A stretch of 64,000 nucleotides of DNA. Source: Pelobacter sp. (GTDB lineage: Bacteria; Desulfobacterota; Desulfuromonadia; Geobacterales; Pseudopelobacteraceae). Under the pieces are notes generated by a model. It was not told the origin of the DNA and did no database searches. It saw only the letters and a program-made list of their open reading frames with translations. The stretch is taken from assembly GCA_030824515.1 (NCBI GenBank), contig JAVBXN010000060.1:1-64000 (forward strand), read 5' to 3'. Made by a program: the position numbers and the translations under genes. The stretch's first letter is position 1; each line of letters begins with the position of its first letter. Positions 51,291-61,161 of this stretch are shown in pieces.

Positions 51291-52304
51291 ATGAAAACAA
51301 GAATTTTGCTGCTCCTTCTGGCGCTGGTCACCATCCCCTGCTTCGCTCAGGCGACGGAACGGGATGAACCGACCATCTATGTGATCAAGCAGGGCGATAC
51401 GCTCTGGGGGATTTCGGAGCGATTCATCAAGGACCCCAACTATTGGCCGAACATGTGGTCAAATAACAGCCAGGTTACCAATCCGCATTTTATCTATCCC
51501 GGCCAGAAGGTCAGGGTCTTTCCCGACCGTCTGGAGTTCGTGCCCAAGGAACAGTCTGCAGCGGTTACGCAGAAAGCCGTCCCCGCCAAGGATTCCGAGG
51601 AGATGCGCGAAGTCGCCGCCGAAAAAACCTACACTATTTTCGGCAGCGAAGGTTTTATTCTTGAAAACGGCGTCAAGCCTGCCGGCATGGTGATCGGAAT
51701 CCAGAACGACCGGATTCTGGCCGGTGACGATGATATCGTCTACACCGACATCGGTACTTCACAGGGCGCCAGGGGCGGCGAAAAGTACTCCATATTCCGC
51801 AAGGACAGCACTGTTACCCATCCTGTCACCAATGAAGTGATGGGCACCAAAATCATCCCGCTCGGCACTCTGCAGCTTACCGATCTTGAACGAAAATCGT
51901 CACGAGCCGTTGTTGCACGGGTCTCCCGGGAGATCAGCCCCGGATCGTATCTGCTGCCTTACAGGGGGGACAGCCGTCGCGAGATTTCGCTCAAGATGGC
52001 GACCAGGGAACTCAAGGGGTATGTCCTTGACAGCTATAGCGGCATCAGCATCATCGCTGCCGGCGACATCGTCTATATCGATCTGGGAAGCGCTCAGGGA
52101 GCCGAGGTAGGCAACATGCTCTACATCGTGCGGGATGTGGTTCTTGATCAGCGTTATGCCGAAGGGCGCATCGACAAGCTGCCGCAGGAGCTGTTGGGGG
52201 CGCTGGTGATTCTGGAAACCGGCAAAAAAGTCGCCACCGCGCTGGTGGTCAAGAGCATCGATGCAATTTATAAAGGTGACCGGCTCGTAAGCATGACCAA
52301 GTAA
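51291..52304 (+). CDS. LysM-domain periplasmic protein
   Basis: 337 residues from ATG 51291 (GAGG upstream; a GTG at 51282 is in frame). Signal peptide MKTRILLLLLALVTIPCFAQA, then one LysM domain at about 28-80 (YVIKQGDTLWGISERFIKDP, NPHFIYPGQKVRVF) for peptidoglycan binding. The remaining 250 residues form a repeating beta-rich region with two similar blocks built on YTDIG- and YIDLG-type strands. Unrecognised function. It follows cpoB by 68 bases and is followed by a terminator, so both may be one unit concerned with the cell envelope. Confidence 0.85.
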   Translation: MKTRILLLLLALVTIPCFAQATERDEPTIYVIKQGDTLWGISERFIKDPNYWPNMWSNNSQVTNPHFIYPGQKVRVFPDRLEFVPKEQSAAVTQKAVPAKDSEEMREVAAEKTYTIFGSEGFILENGVKPAGMVIGIQNDRILAGDDDIVYTDIGTSQGARGGEKYSIFRKDSTVTHPVTNEVMGTKIIPLGTLQLTDLERKSSRAVVARVSREISPGSYLLPYRGDSRREISLKMATRELKGYVLDSYSGISIIAAGDIVYIDLGSAQGAEVGNMLYIVRDVVLDQRYAEGRIDKLPQELLGALVILETGKKVATALVVKSIDAIYKGDRLVSMTK

Positions 52305-52318
52305 ACGGCTGGAAGATT

Positions 52319-52348
52319 CAAGACCGGTTCGCAGCCGGTCTTTTTTTG
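52319..52348 (+). terminator. Intrinsic terminator after the LysM gene
   Basis: AGACCGG (52321-52327) / CCGGTCT (52335-52341) with a 7-base loop and TTTTTTT. It separates the envelope genes from dprA. Confidence 0.9.
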
Positions 52349-52367
52349 TGTACGGGAATGAACAGGT

Positions 52368-53462
52368 ATGGATGAGTTTTACTGGATAGCTCTCAAGGCC
52401 GTTCCCGGTGTTGGCAATGTGACCTTTCGCCGGCTTCTGGAGCGGTTTGACACCCCCGAAGCGGTGTTGTCGTCCTCACCGGCGTCACTCACCGGCGTAA
52501 GGGGGGTAACGGCAGCGATTATTGACGAGATCCGCGGCAAAGCCTGGCGTCGATTCGCGGAGGATGAGTGCCGTCGTCTTGAAACCAGCGGTGCGCGACT
52601 GGTGATGTTCACATCCGGTGACTACCCCAAGGCGCTGTTTCAGATTCCTGACCCCCCTCCCTTCCTCTATGTCAAAGGTTCCCTGCCGGTCGGAGAGATC
52701 GCCGTCGCGGTCGTCGGTTCGCGCCGGGCGACTTCATACGGATTGATGACCACCTCCAAGCTGTCGGGGGAGCTGGCGGCCCGTGGCGTATGTGTTGTGT
52801 CCGGTCTGGCCCGTGGTGTCGATACGGCTGCCCACAGGGGCGCGCTGCAGGCGGACGGCAAGACCATCGGGGTCTTGGGCTGCGGTATTGACAGGATCTA
52901 TCCGCCCGAGAACAGGCTGCTGTTTGAGGAGATGACCCGTAAGGGGTGCCTTATCTCCGAATACCCGCTGGGAACCCTGCCGCTGGCTGAAAATTTCCCG
53001 CGCCGCAACCGGATCATCAGCGGGCTCTCCCGTGGAGTGCTGGTGATCGAAGCGGCCGAGAACAGCGGTTCCTTGATTACGGCCCAGTATGCACTGGAGC
53101 AGGGTCGTGATGTTTTCGCGGTGCCCGGCAATATCTCGTTTGCCTCCAGCCGCGGCTGCAACCGGCTGATCAAGCAGGGCGCCAAGCTGGTGGACTGTGT
53201 CGAGGATATTCTGGAGGAACTGCCCGGGCGCGAGCGGCTGTCAATTGATGAGCCGCTGTTTCAGCCACCGCCGCGCAGCTTCGCGCTGTCGCCGAAAGAG
53301 GCCGCCATTTACGAGTTGCTGGTCCGTTCGCCGCTGCATATCGATGAAATCATTTCCCAAACTGAATTGACAGCCGGTGAGGTTTCCTCTATGTTACTGC
53401 ACCTCGAACTCAAGGGGGCGGTTACCCCGCTTCCCGGAACACACTACGCCGTCTCCGGATAG
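52368..53462 (+). CDS. dprA: DNA-processing protein DprA
   Basis: 364 residues. DprA loads RecA on incoming single-stranded DNA in natural transformation. The N-terminal helical domain is followed by the Rossmann-like core with VGSRRATSYG, SGLARGVDTAAHRGAL, VLGCGIDRIYPPENR and FPRRNRIISGLSRGVLVIEA, then AVPGNI and a C-terminal winged-helix segment (about 300-360). The length is typical. It starts 20 bases after the terminator and is 69 bases before topA. Whether the organism is naturally competent cannot be told from this gene alone. Confidence 0.95.
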   Translation: MDEFYWIALKAVPGVGNVTFRRLLERFDTPEAVLSSSPASLTGVRGVTAAIIDEIRGKAWRRFAEDECRRLETSGARLVMFTSGDYPKALFQIPDPPPFLYVKGSLPVGEIAVAVVGSRRATSYGLMTTSKLSGELAARGVCVVSGLARGVDTAAHRGALQADGKTIGVLGCGIDRIYPPENRLLFEEMTRKGCLISEYPLGTLPLAENFPRRNRIISGLSRGVLVIEAAENSGSLITAQYALEQGRDVFAVPGNISFASSRGCNRLIKQGAKLVDCVEDILEELPGRERLSIDEPLFQPPPRSFALSPKEAAIYELLVRSPLHIDEIISQTELTAGEVSSMLLHLELKGAVTPLPGTHYAVSG

Positions 53463-53531
53463 TCGCACCTTTTCAATCACTTCAATCACTTAAGGTACGG
53501 AAAACCTTACTGACAAAGGAATAATGGATAT

Positions 53532-55838
53532 ATGTCTCATAATCTCGTCATCGTCGAATCCCCCGCCAAGGGGAAAACCATAGAAAAATTTCTCGGGCCG
53601 GACTATACGGTTCTGGCTTCATTCGGCCATGTGCGGGCGCTGCCCAGCAAACAGGGTTCGGTGGACATCGAGAAGGGCTTCGAGCCCAAATACCACATTC
53701 TGCCGGAGAGCAAAAAACATCTCGATGCGATCAAAAAAGCGCTCAAGGGGGCGGACAACCTGCTTCTGGCAACCGACCCCGACCGTGAAGGGGAGGCTAT
53801 CTCCTGGCATCTGCTGGCCGCGCTGGGGTTGGACAAGAAGAATCCCGGAATTAACATTCAACGGGTCGTATTCCATGAGATAACCAGGGACGCCATCATC
53901 CACGCGGTCCAGAACCCCCGTTCGATTGCCAATGAACTGGTTGATGCCCAGCAGGCGCGTTCCATTCTGGATTACCTGGTTGGTTTCAACCTGTCACCGT
54001 TCCTCTGGAAAAAGATTCGTTACGGGCTCTCCGCCGGTCGTGTCCAGTCGGTGGCGCTGCGGCTGGTCTGCGAGCGTGAAAAAGAGATCCAGGCCTTCAT
54101 CGAACAGGAGTACTGGACCATCGCGGTGCGCCTGGGCGTTGCTCCGGGGCAGGAGTTCAAGGCCGGCCTGGTCGAGGTTGGCGGCAAAAAACTCGGCAAA
54201 TTCGATATTCCTGGAGAGGAAATCGCCGCCGGTCTGAAAGCTTCCCTTCAATCCGGCAGCTATCGCGTTGACCGGATCACGAAAACCGAGAAGAAACGCA
54301 ATCCATCGCCTCCCTTTACAACCTCTACGCTCCAGCAGGAGGCGTCGCGCAAGCTCGGGTTCTCGGCCAAGAAGACCATGTCCACCGCCCAGAAACTTTA
54401 CGAGGGCATCGATATCGGTCAGGAGGGCACCGTCGGTCTGATAACCTACATGCGTACCGACAGCGTCAACCTTTCGAACCAGGCCCTGAAAGAGGCCCAT
54501 GACGTGATTTCGGCCGCCTACGGCAAGGAATACGCGCTGGCCAAGCCGCGCATTTTCAAGACCAAGACCAAGAATGCCCAGGAGGCCCACGAGGCCGTGC
54601 GGCCGACATATATCGCCAAGACTCCGGCGGAGCTGAAGAAGTTCCTCACGCCGGATCTATACAAACTCTACGAGCTGATCTGGAAACGGACCGTGGCCTG
54701 CCAGATGGCCGAGGCACTGCTGGACCAGACCTCGGTCGATATTGCCGTTGACCTGACCACTGCTCCCGTGGGCGGGCCGTTTGCCGGCGCCAGGGCGGCC
54801 AAGCTTCGGGCCGCAGGAACCGTGATCCGTTTTCCCGGATTCATGAAGCTGTATATCGAAGGCCTGGATGATCAGGATGAGGAAAAGGAAGGGTTGCTTC
54901 CGGCCATGAACGAGGGTGCCGCCCTGAAGCTGCACGAGATCCTGCCGGAACAGCACTTCACCCAGCCGCCGCCGCGCTATACCGAGGCGACGCTGGTCAA
55001 GACGCTGGAGGAGTACGGCATCGGTCGTCCTTCCACCTATGCCTCGATCATGAATACGCTGGTCGAGCGCAAGTATACCCGCCTGGACAAGAAGCGCTTC
55101 TTTCCCGAAGATGTGGGCATGGTGGTCAGCGATCTGCTGACGGCCCATTTTCAGAAATATGTCGATTACAATTTTACCGCCGGACTGGAAGAGGAACTGG
55201 ATCAGGTTTCGCGCGGTGAAAAAGAGTGGAAGCCGCTGCTGAAGGAGTTCTGGGAGCCGTTTATCGCACTGCTCAAGCAGAAGGAGGGGGAGGTCAGCAA
55301 GTCCGACCTGACTACCGAGGCTACCGACGAGGCCTGTCCCGAGTGTGGCAAGCCGCTGGTGGTCAAACTCGGCAAACGCGGCAAGTTCATCGCCTGCTCC
55401 GGTTTTCAGGAAGGGTGCAAGTATACCCGCAACGTTGACCAGGAGGGGGGGGCGGAGTTGGCCGAGCCGGTCCTTTCCGAGGAAAAATGCGAAAAATGCG
55501 GGCAGCCGATGCTGATCAAGGACGGCCGTTTCGGCAAATACCTGGCCTGTTCCGGTTATCCGGCCTGCAAGAACATCCAGCCGCTGGTCAAGCCCAAGAG
55601 CACCGGAGTGGTCTGCCCGGAGTGCAAGGAAGGCGAGCTGACCGAGAAAAAATCACGCTTCGGCAAGCTCTTTTATTCCTGTAACCGCTATCCGCAGTGC
55701 AAGTTCGCGCTGTGGGATCTGCCGGTTGAAAGCCCCTGCCCCAAGTGCGGTTTCCCTCTGCTGGTCAAGAAGGTCTACAAGCGCAAGGGCGAGTTCCTGA
55801 AATGCCCCAAAGAGGGCTGCGACTACACCAGCGAGTAG
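53532..55838 (+). CDS. topA: DNA topoisomerase I
   Basis: 768 residues, type IA topoisomerase that relaxes negative supercoils. The Toprim domain has [18 protein letters not shown] and [13 protein letters not shown], the active-site tyrosine is in [12 protein letters not shown], and the C-terminus has four zinc-finger-like modules: CPECGKPL...[12 protein letters not shown]...[12 protein letters not shown]...CKF and CPKCGFPL...CDYT. The four-module tail is at the upper end for bacterial TopA. It starts 69 bases after dprA; the dprA-topA-trmFO order is frequent in this group of bacteria. Confidence 0.97.
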   Translation: MSHNLVIVESPAKGKTIEKFLGPDYTVLASFGHVRALPSKQGSVDIEKGFEPKYHILPESKKHLDAIKKALKGADNLLLATDPDREGEAISWHLLAALGLDKKNPGINIQRVVFHEITRDAIIHAVQNPRSIANELVDAQQARSILDYLVGFNLSPFLWKKIRYGLSAGRVQSVALRLVCEREKEIQAFIEQEYWTIAVRLGVAPGQEFKAGLVEVGGKKLGKFDIPGEEIAAGLKASLQSGSYRVDRITKTEKKRNPSPPFTTSTLQQEASRKLGFSAKKTMSTAQKLYEGIDIGQEGTVGLITYMRTDSVNLSNQALKEAHDVISAAYGKEYALAKPRIFKTKTKNAQEAHEAVRPTYIAKTPAELKKFLTPDLYKLYELIWKRTVACQMAEALLDQTSVDIAVDLTTAPVGGPFAGARAAKLRAAGTVIRFPGFMKLYIEGLDDQDEEKEGLLPAMNEGAALKLHEILPEQHFTQPPPRYTEATLVKTLEEYGIGRPSTYASIMNTLVERKYTRLDKKRFFPEDVGMVVSDLLTAHFQKYVDYNFTAGLEEELDQVSRGEKEWKPLLKEFWEPFIALLKQKEGEVSKSDLTTEATDEACPECGKPLVVKLGKRGKFIACSGFQEGCKYTRNVDQEGGAELAEPVLSEEKCEKCGQPMLIKDGRFGKYLACSGYPACKNIQPLVKPKSTGVVCPECKEGELTEKKSRFGKLFYSCNRYPQCKFALWDLPVESPCPKCGFPLLVKKVYKRKGEFLKCPKEGCDYTSE

Positions 55839-55872
55839 TTCCACAAAAATATACCCATCTTTCAAGGTTCCC

Positions 55873-57177
55873 ATGAATCCCAATCTTACCATCATCGGCG
55901 GCGGGCTGGCCGGCTGCGAGGCGGCCTGGCAGGCCGCCCGGCGCGGCGTGCCGGTTACGCTGCACGAAATGAAGCCCGAGAAATTCTCTCCGGCCCATCA
56001 CCTTCCCGGACTGGCCGAGCTGGTCTGTTCCAACTCGCTGCGCGGCGATTCACTCGACAATGCGGTCGGTCTGCTGAAGGAAGAGCTGCGCCGCTGCGGA
56101 TCACTGCTGATGGAAGCGGCCGAAGCCACCCGTGTTCCGGCCGGAGGGGCGCTGGCCGTTGACCGTCAACTGTTTTCCGAATATGTCACGGAGAAGATCA
56201 ATTCGCACCCACAGATCCGGGTCGAACATGGCGAGGTGTCCGGCATCCCGCTTGATGGGCATGTGATCATCGCTTCCGGCCCGCTTACCAGCGATGCGTT
56301 GGCTGAGGCGCTGGCCGAACTGACCGGTGACCGGCTCTACTTCTACGATGCCATCGCCCCGATCGTTGCAGCCGATTCACTCGACCACGGCAAGGTGTTC
56401 TATGCCTCGCGCTACGGCAAGGGGGACGGCGCTGATTATCTCAACTGCCCGCTGGATGAGGCTGAATACCTGCGATTCGTCGACGAGCTTTTGCGCGGCG
56501 AAAAGGTGCCGGCCAGGGATTTTGAAAAGGTTGTCCATTTTGAAGGCTGCATGCCGGTTGAGGAGTTGGCGTCCCGCGGAGTCGAGACGCTGCGTTTCGG
56601 GCCGATGAAGCCGGTCGGCCTGGCCGACCCGCGCAGCGGAAGGGAACCGCATGCGGTTATCCAGCTGCGGGCCGAGAACCGGGAGAAGACCATGTACAAC
56701 CTGGTCGGTTTCCAGACCAAGTTGACCTATGGCGAGCAGCGTCGCATCTTCAGACTGATTCCGGGTCTGGAGAATGTCGAGTTTGTCAGGCTTGGCTCGA
56801 TGCACCGCAATACCTTCATCAATTCTCCGGCCCTGCTGCAGTCGAGTCAGCAGATGAAAAGGGATTCGCGCATCATCTTTGCCGGCCAGATAACCGGAGT
56901 CGAGGGGTATGTGGAGTCGGCCGCCAGCGGTTTTTTGGCCGGGGTGACGGCCGCTGCGCTCCTGCAGGGGCGCGAAAGTGCCGTCCCGCCGCCTGAAACC
57001 GCGCTGGGGGCTCTGATGGCGCATATTACCAATGCCGATGCAAAGCACTTCCAGCCGATGAATGTCAATTACGGGCTCTTCCCGGAGCTGCCGGGACGGG
57101 TCAAGAAGAAGGAACGCCGCCAGAAGCTGGCGGAACGGGCTCTGGCGGCGCTGGATACCTGGAAAGCAACCCTTTAA
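55873..57177 (+). CDS. trmFO: Methylenetetrahydrofolate-tRNA-(uracil-5)-methyltransferase TrmFO
   Basis: 434 residues. TrmFO is a folate- and FAD-dependent enzyme making 5-methyluridine 54 in the tRNA T-loop, replacing SAM-dependent TrmA. The FAD-binding start is [20 protein letters not shown], followed by the family motifs [21 protein letters not shown] and [16 protein letters not shown]. The length is normal. It starts 35 bases after topA, with which it is probably co-transcribed. Confidence 0.96.
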   Translation: MNPNLTIIGGGLAGCEAAWQAARRGVPVTLHEMKPEKFSPAHHLPGLAELVCSNSLRGDSLDNAVGLLKEELRRCGSLLMEAAEATRVPAGGALAVDRQLFSEYVTEKINSHPQIRVEHGEVSGIPLDGHVIIASGPLTSDALAEALAELTGDRLYFYDAIAPIVAADSLDHGKVFYASRYGKGDGADYLNCPLDEAEYLRFVDELLRGEKVPARDFEKVVHFEGCMPVEELASRGVETLRFGPMKPVGLADPRSGREPHAVIQLRAENREKTMYNLVGFQTKLTYGEQRRIFRLIPGLENVEFVRLGSMHRNTFINSPALLQSSQQMKRDSRIIFAGQITGVEGYVESAASGFLAGVTAAALLQGRESAVPPPETALGALMAHITNADAKHFQPMNVNYGLFPELPGRVKKKERRQKLAERALAALDTWKATL

Positions 57178-57179
57178 TA

Positions 57180-57325
57180 ACACGGAGAAGCGGCCGAAAG
57201 TAGGCGCTTGTATGCGAGTGCACGGAGTATACCGGAGTAATCTTGTTGAGAATATTTACCGATTTGTCTATTCTACACTACTGGGCTTGAAGTTCTCTGT
57301 GTCCTCGCTGACTCTGTGGTGATAA
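57180..57325. repeat. Degenerate intergenic repeat between trmFO and glcF
   Basis: The left part has AACACGGAGAA and CACGGAGTATACCGGAG, and the right part, read on the other strand, has GGACACAGAGAA and ACCACAGAGTC. These are imperfect inverted versions of a CACRGAG word, similar in style to the ACGCCGAGA-rich element at 29233-29405. No ORF with an RBS is inside. Confidence 0.35.
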
Positions 57326-57337
57326 GGATTTTAACAA

Positions 57338-58621
57338 ATGGAAGAAAATACAACTATCGATCCCCTCAGGCGGGTTGAAGATCAGCTTAAAAAATGCGTC
57401 AAGTGCGGAGCCTGCCGCACCAACTGTCCGGCATTCGCCGCTTTCCAGCGTGAACCGGCCGTGGCCCGCGGCAAGGTGGCGCTGGCGCAGCACGTACTGA
57501 AGGATGATATCGATCTGGATGACCAGACCTATCTGGCGATGTCCAGGTGCCTTCTGTGCGGCAGCTGTGTCGAAAAGTGTCCCAACGATGTGCCGACCGA
57601 TGAGATTGTAGTTGCCGCGCGTGAGGCGCTGGCGCAGAAACGGGGCCTGACCACTTTCCACAAGGCGGTCGGACAGGTGATAAACAGCCGCTCGCGCATG
57701 AAGATGGGGGCCAGGATGGCGTCAATACTTGGCCCGCTGTTCTTCAAGAAGGTTCCCGAAACCTCCGGACTTAGGCTGCGCTTCCCGCTGCCGTTTGTGG
57801 GCAACCAGCGTTTTATCCCTGCCATCGCCAAAGAGCCCTTTATCGACAGGCACCCGGAGGTGATTGCCGGAGAGCCGGGCAAGCCCCGCATCGTCTTCTT
57901 TGTGGGGTGCATGACCAATTTTGTCTATACCGAGGTCGGCGAAGCGGCGCTGGCGCTGTTCCGTCACCTGGGCTGCACCGTGATCATTCCCAAGGGGCAG
58001 CAGTGCTGCGGATTGCCGGGGATGTCCGGCGGCGATCTTGCTACGGTGCGTGATCTTGCTGAAAAGAATCTGTCGGAGATGGAGCGCTACGAGGCGGATT
58101 ACGTGATGAGCGCCTGCGCCACCTGCGGCGGCGCTTTGCACCGACTCTATCCCCTGGTGATTGGCAAGCGCAATCCCGAGCTGCGTGAACGTCTGGACGC
58201 GCTGGCGAAAAAAACCGTGGACGCCTCACAACTGCTGCAGAAGCTGGGACTCAATCCGCAAGAAACCGGAGCCGGCGAACAGATAAACATCACCTACCAC
58301 GACCCCTGCCACCTCCGCACCCGCGGTATCACCAAACAGCCACGCGAATTGTTGAAGGCGACCCCCGGTGTGGAGCTGGTGGAAATGGAAGGGGCCGATA
58401 AGTGCTGCGGTTTGGGCGGCACCTTTAACGTCTATCATTACGAGTCATCGATGACGATCAACGATACCAAAAGCCGTGCAATTATTGCCACCGGCGCTCA
58501 GGCGGTGGCGACCGGCTGCCCCGGTTGCATGATGCAGCTTTCGGATGGCCTCAAGCAGCATGGTTCAGATCTGGAGGTGTTGCACACGCTGCAACTGCTT
58601 GCACGCGGGTTGAAACAGTGA
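57338..58621 (+). CDS. glcF: Glycolate oxidase-type iron-sulfur subunit GlcF
   Basis: 427 residues. Two 4Fe-4S motifs at the N-terminus (CVKCGACRTNCP about residues 26-37 and CLLCGSCVEKCP about 72-83), then two cysteine-rich CCG domains: QQCCGLPGMSGGD and DKCCGLGGTFNV. This is the electron-transfer subunit of glycolate or lactate oxidase complexes; the partner flavoprotein (glcD) is not adjacent. It is a single gene between the degenerate repeat and an XRE-cupin regulator. Substrate specificity cannot be set from this subunit. Confidence 0.93.
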   Translation: MEENTTIDPLRRVEDQLKKCVKCGACRTNCPAFAAFQREPAVARGKVALAQHVLKDDIDLDDQTYLAMSRCLLCGSCVEKCPNDVPTDEIVVAAREALAQKRGLTTFHKAVGQVINSRSRMKMGARMASILGPLFFKKVPETSGLRLRFPLPFVGNQRFIPAIAKEPFIDRHPEVIAGEPGKPRIVFFVGCMTNFVYTEVGEAALALFRHLGCTVIIPKGQQCCGLPGMSGGDLATVRDLAEKNLSEMERYEADYVMSACATCGGALHRLYPLVIGKRNPELRERLDALAKKTVDASQLLQKLGLNPQETGAGEQINITYHDPCHLRTRGITKQPRELLKATPGVELVEMEGADKCCGLGGTFNVYHYESSMTINDTKSRAIIATGAQAVATGCPGCMMQLSDGLKQHGSDLEVLHTLQLLARGLKQ

Positions 58622-58688
58622 TCTGTTGTGTTTAAACCGGACATTTTTAGTCAGGCTGTTATTCTTTGTTACTGATAAATAATTTTTA

Positions 58689-58717
58689 TTGACATTATAA
58701 GTCAAATTGTATACAAA
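58689..58717 (+). promoter_or_regulatory. Promoter with palindromic site before the XRE-cupin gene
   Basis: -35 TTGACA (58689-58694), 15-base spacer, -10 TATACA (58710-58715). The -10 is inside a perfect palindrome TTGTATACAA (58707-58716). A related word TTTGTATTCAAA occurs before the next gene (59330-59341), which suggests autoregulation and control of the carboxylase by the XRE-cupin protein. Confidence 0.55.
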
Positions 58718-58761
58718 CCCCGCACGAAAACTGAGTTTTATTTTTGTGATCAGGGGGTTGG

Positions 58762-59325
58762 ATGAGCGAATTCAATATCGGAGCAAAGATAAAGAAGCTT
58801 CGTCTTGCCAAAAAATTGACTCTCCAGGCCGTTGCGAGAGAAACCGGTTTTTCACCGGCACTTATATCACAGATCGAAAACAACAATGTATCGCCTCCAA
58901 TTGCCACCCTCTCCCGAATTGCCAAATTCTTTGACGTCAAGATAGGTCTGTTTTTCACCGAAGAAGAAGAAGAGTGCCGCTTCGAAGTCGTGCGGGCTCA
59001 CGAGCGTAAAGCAATTCCCAGGGTTATCTCCAAGGCCGGCACCAGTCAGGGCTATTCCTACGAATCACTCTCATTCCACAAGCAAAACAAGAAAATGGAA
59101 CCGTTCCTGCTCTCCGTAACCGAAAAGGCTCTGGAGGAGAACACTTATAGCCACGATGGTGAAGAGTTCCTGTTCATTATGAAAGGAACGGCCGAGCTGA
59201 TTCTTGATGAAAAGCGGATAGTTCTTGAAGAAGGCGACTGTGTCTATTTTGATTCGGCACTGAGACACCGCCTGCTTTCAAAGGACGGCTCGGAAGTCAA
59301 CGTGCTGGCTGTAGTCACACGTTAA
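58762..59325 (+). CDS. XRE-family transcriptional regulator with cupin domain
   Basis: 187 residues with GGGGG RBS upstream. The N-terminal helix-turn-helix (GAKIKKLRLAKKLTLQAVAR, FSPALISQIENNN, about 7-60) binds DNA, and a C-terminal cupin (about 110-185; EFLFIMKGTAEL, EGDCVYFDSALRHRL) binds a small ligand. Its place directly upstream of the carboxylase genes suggests it senses a metabolite of that pathway. Target palindromes are seen before itself and before the carboxyltransferase gene. Confidence 0.9.
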   Translation: MSEFNIGAKIKKLRLAKKLTLQAVARETGFSPALISQIENNNVSPPIATLSRIAKFFDVKIGLFFTEEEEECRFEVVRAHERKAIPRVISKAGTSQGYSYESLSFHKQNKKMEPFLLSVTEKALEENTYSHDGEEFLFIMKGTAELILDEKRIVLEEGDCVYFDSALRHRLLSKDGSEVNVLAVVTR

Positions 59326-59329
59326 ATTG

Positions 59330-59341
59330 TTTGTATTCAAA
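59330..59341 (+). promoter_or_regulatory. Candidate operator before the carboxyltransferase gene
   Basis: TTTGTATTCAAA is one base away from a perfect palindrome and shares the core of TTGTATACAA found before the XRE-cupin gene. It overlaps a possible promoter whose -10 is TATGAT (about 59344-59349). Confidence 0.4.
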
Positions 59342-59393
59342 TATATGATTAAAGAACGAAGTCGGTTTATATCACACTGGAAGGATGGCGAAG

Positions 59394-61118
59394 ATGTCCA
59401 AAAAAGCAATTAAACCATCACTGAAAAACCCGTTTGCACCTCCCGAGAATGTCGAATTTACGATTCCTGGAGAAATTCCAGGCATGAAGGGCGGATATGA
59501 AGAGGCGATGAAGGAAGGTTATGACCTGATTCAGCGCCCGGTCAAGTCGGTCAGCATTGCGCAAATTGAAAAGCAGCATTTCAAAAAGCGCATGACTGTC
59601 TGGGAACGCCTGCGTGTGTTGACGGAGAACGAGCCCAATATCCTTTTCCAGAACTGGGGCAAGAACCTGGATGGTGCCTCGCTGGTAACCGGCATTCTCA
59701 ATGTCAATGGACGGGATGTGGCGGTTTACGGCCATGATTTCACGGTTCGGGCCGGCTCTATTGATGCCACCAACGGCCGTAAGCTGGCGCTGTTGTTTCA
59801 GATGGCCGGTGAGAAGGGTATTCCGCTGATCGGCATGAACGATTCGGCCGGGGCATTCGTACCGGCCGGCGTCGGCGGTCTGGATGGATATGCCGAGGCT
59901 TTCACAGCGCTCCGCAAGATCAGCGGCGTTGTTCCCAGTATCATGTGCATGTTCGGCTTCAACGCCGGCGGAGGCAGCTATCTGCCGCGTCAGGGCAGCT
60001 TTGTGATCCAGCCCAACAACACCTTTTTCGGTCTGACCGGTCCGGGCGTTGTAAAGTCGGTCCTGGGTGAGGATGTAACCCCCGAAGACCTGGGCGGCCC
60101 CAAGGTCCATGGGCAGTCCGGGGTTGCCGACCTGACCGTGGAGGATGAGGTCTCGGCGCTGCGGACCGCTCTGCAGCTGCTTTCCTATCTGCCAGACAAC
60201 AACAGTGTCATGGCCCGTTTCCAGAAGACCACCGATCCCATCGATCGTAAAACCTGGGAAATCAATACCCTGCTCAAGAAGGCCTTCAACTCTCCGACCG
60301 GGTTCAACACTCCCTTCGACGTGTCGATCATGATCCAGCAGATCTGCGATCATGGCGATTACTTCGAACTGCAGCGTGACCGGGCCCGTGAAGCGGTGAC
60401 CGCGCTTGGCCGTCTGGGCGGCAATGTGGTCGGCTTTGTTGCCAACAACAGCGCCGTGGCTTCCGGCCAGATTTCGGTCGATTCGGCCTACAAAATTGCC
60501 CGCTTCAACCGTTTCTGCAACATCTACAATATCCCGATGATCTTCATGGAAGACACCACCGGTTTCCTTCCGGGGCGCGAACAGGAGTGCCGTGGCATCG
60601 TCCAGGCCGGTCGCGCCATGCTCGATTCGATCGTGGACATCAGGACGCCGCGTATCCTGCTGATAATACGCAACGCCTACGGCGGAGCGTACGCTTCCTA
60701 CAACAACTACCCGACCGGCGCTGACCTGGTTCTGGCCCTGCCAACTACACGCCTGGCGGTCATGGGGCCGGCCGGCAAGGAGTTCGTCTACAAGGATGAG
60801 CTGCGCAAGCTGCGGAGTGCCGTCACGGTCAAAATCAAGGACGGAACCCAGGAACGCGTGGCTGCCGGCATGGAAGCCGGCGAGGCCAAAAAGGATGCTG
60901 AAAAGGATGCCGCGGACTGGTTGAAGATCGAGGAAGCGGCCTTGAACAGCCGTTACGAAAAAGAACTGATGAATCCAAAGGAAGGTCTGGCGCTGGGATC
61001 AATCTCCTCGCTCGTCATGCCAACCGACCTGCGCAAGGTGCTCGGGGAGAACATGAACTTCTTCCTGCGTCACTATAAACCGGGCCCGATGCAGGCCGTT
61101 CAGCGCGAGTTTCATTAA
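59394..61118 (+). CDS. Acyl-CoA carboxylase carboxyltransferase subunit
   Basis: 574 residues from ATG 59394 (GGAAGG nine bases upstream); ATG 59385 is too close to the RBS. It is a fused beta-type carboxyltransferase with two crotonase-like halves. The first half (about 40-290) has [19 protein letters not shown] and [15 protein letters not shown]; the second half (about 320-560) has [26 protein letters not shown] and [12 protein letters not shown]. It transfers carboxyl groups from biotin to an acyl-CoA (propionyl-, acetyl- or longer). The substrate is not fixed by motif. Paired with the biotin carboxylase gene 43 bases downstream. Confidence 0.94.
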   Translation: MSKKAIKPSLKNPFAPPENVEFTIPGEIPGMKGGYEEAMKEGYDLIQRPVKSVSIAQIEKQHFKKRMTVWERLRVLTENEPNILFQNWGKNLDGASLVTGILNVNGRDVAVYGHDFTVRAGSIDATNGRKLALLFQMAGEKGIPLIGMNDSAGAFVPAGVGGLDGYAEAFTALRKISGVVPSIMCMFGFNAGGGSYLPRQGSFVIQPNNTFFGLTGPGVVKSVLGEDVTPEDLGGPKVHGQSGVADLTVEDEVSALRTALQLLSYLPDNNSVMARFQKTTDPIDRKTWEINTLLKKAFNSPTGFNTPFDVSIMIQQICDHGDYFELQRDRAREAVTALGRLGGNVVGFVANNSAVASGQISVDSAYKIARFNRFCNIYNIPMIFMEDTTGFLPGREQECRGIVQAGRAMLDSIVDIRTPRILLIIRNAYGGAYASYNNYPTGADLVLALPTTRLAVMGPAGKEFVYKDELRKLRSAVTVKIKDGTQERVAAGMEAGEAKKDAEKDAADWLKIEEAALNSRYEKELMNPKEGLALGSISSLVMPTDLRKVLGENMNFFLRHYKPGPMQAVQREFH

Positions 61119-61161
61119 ATAATATTCTTAACTTATCCGATGAGATTGGAGATATATACCA

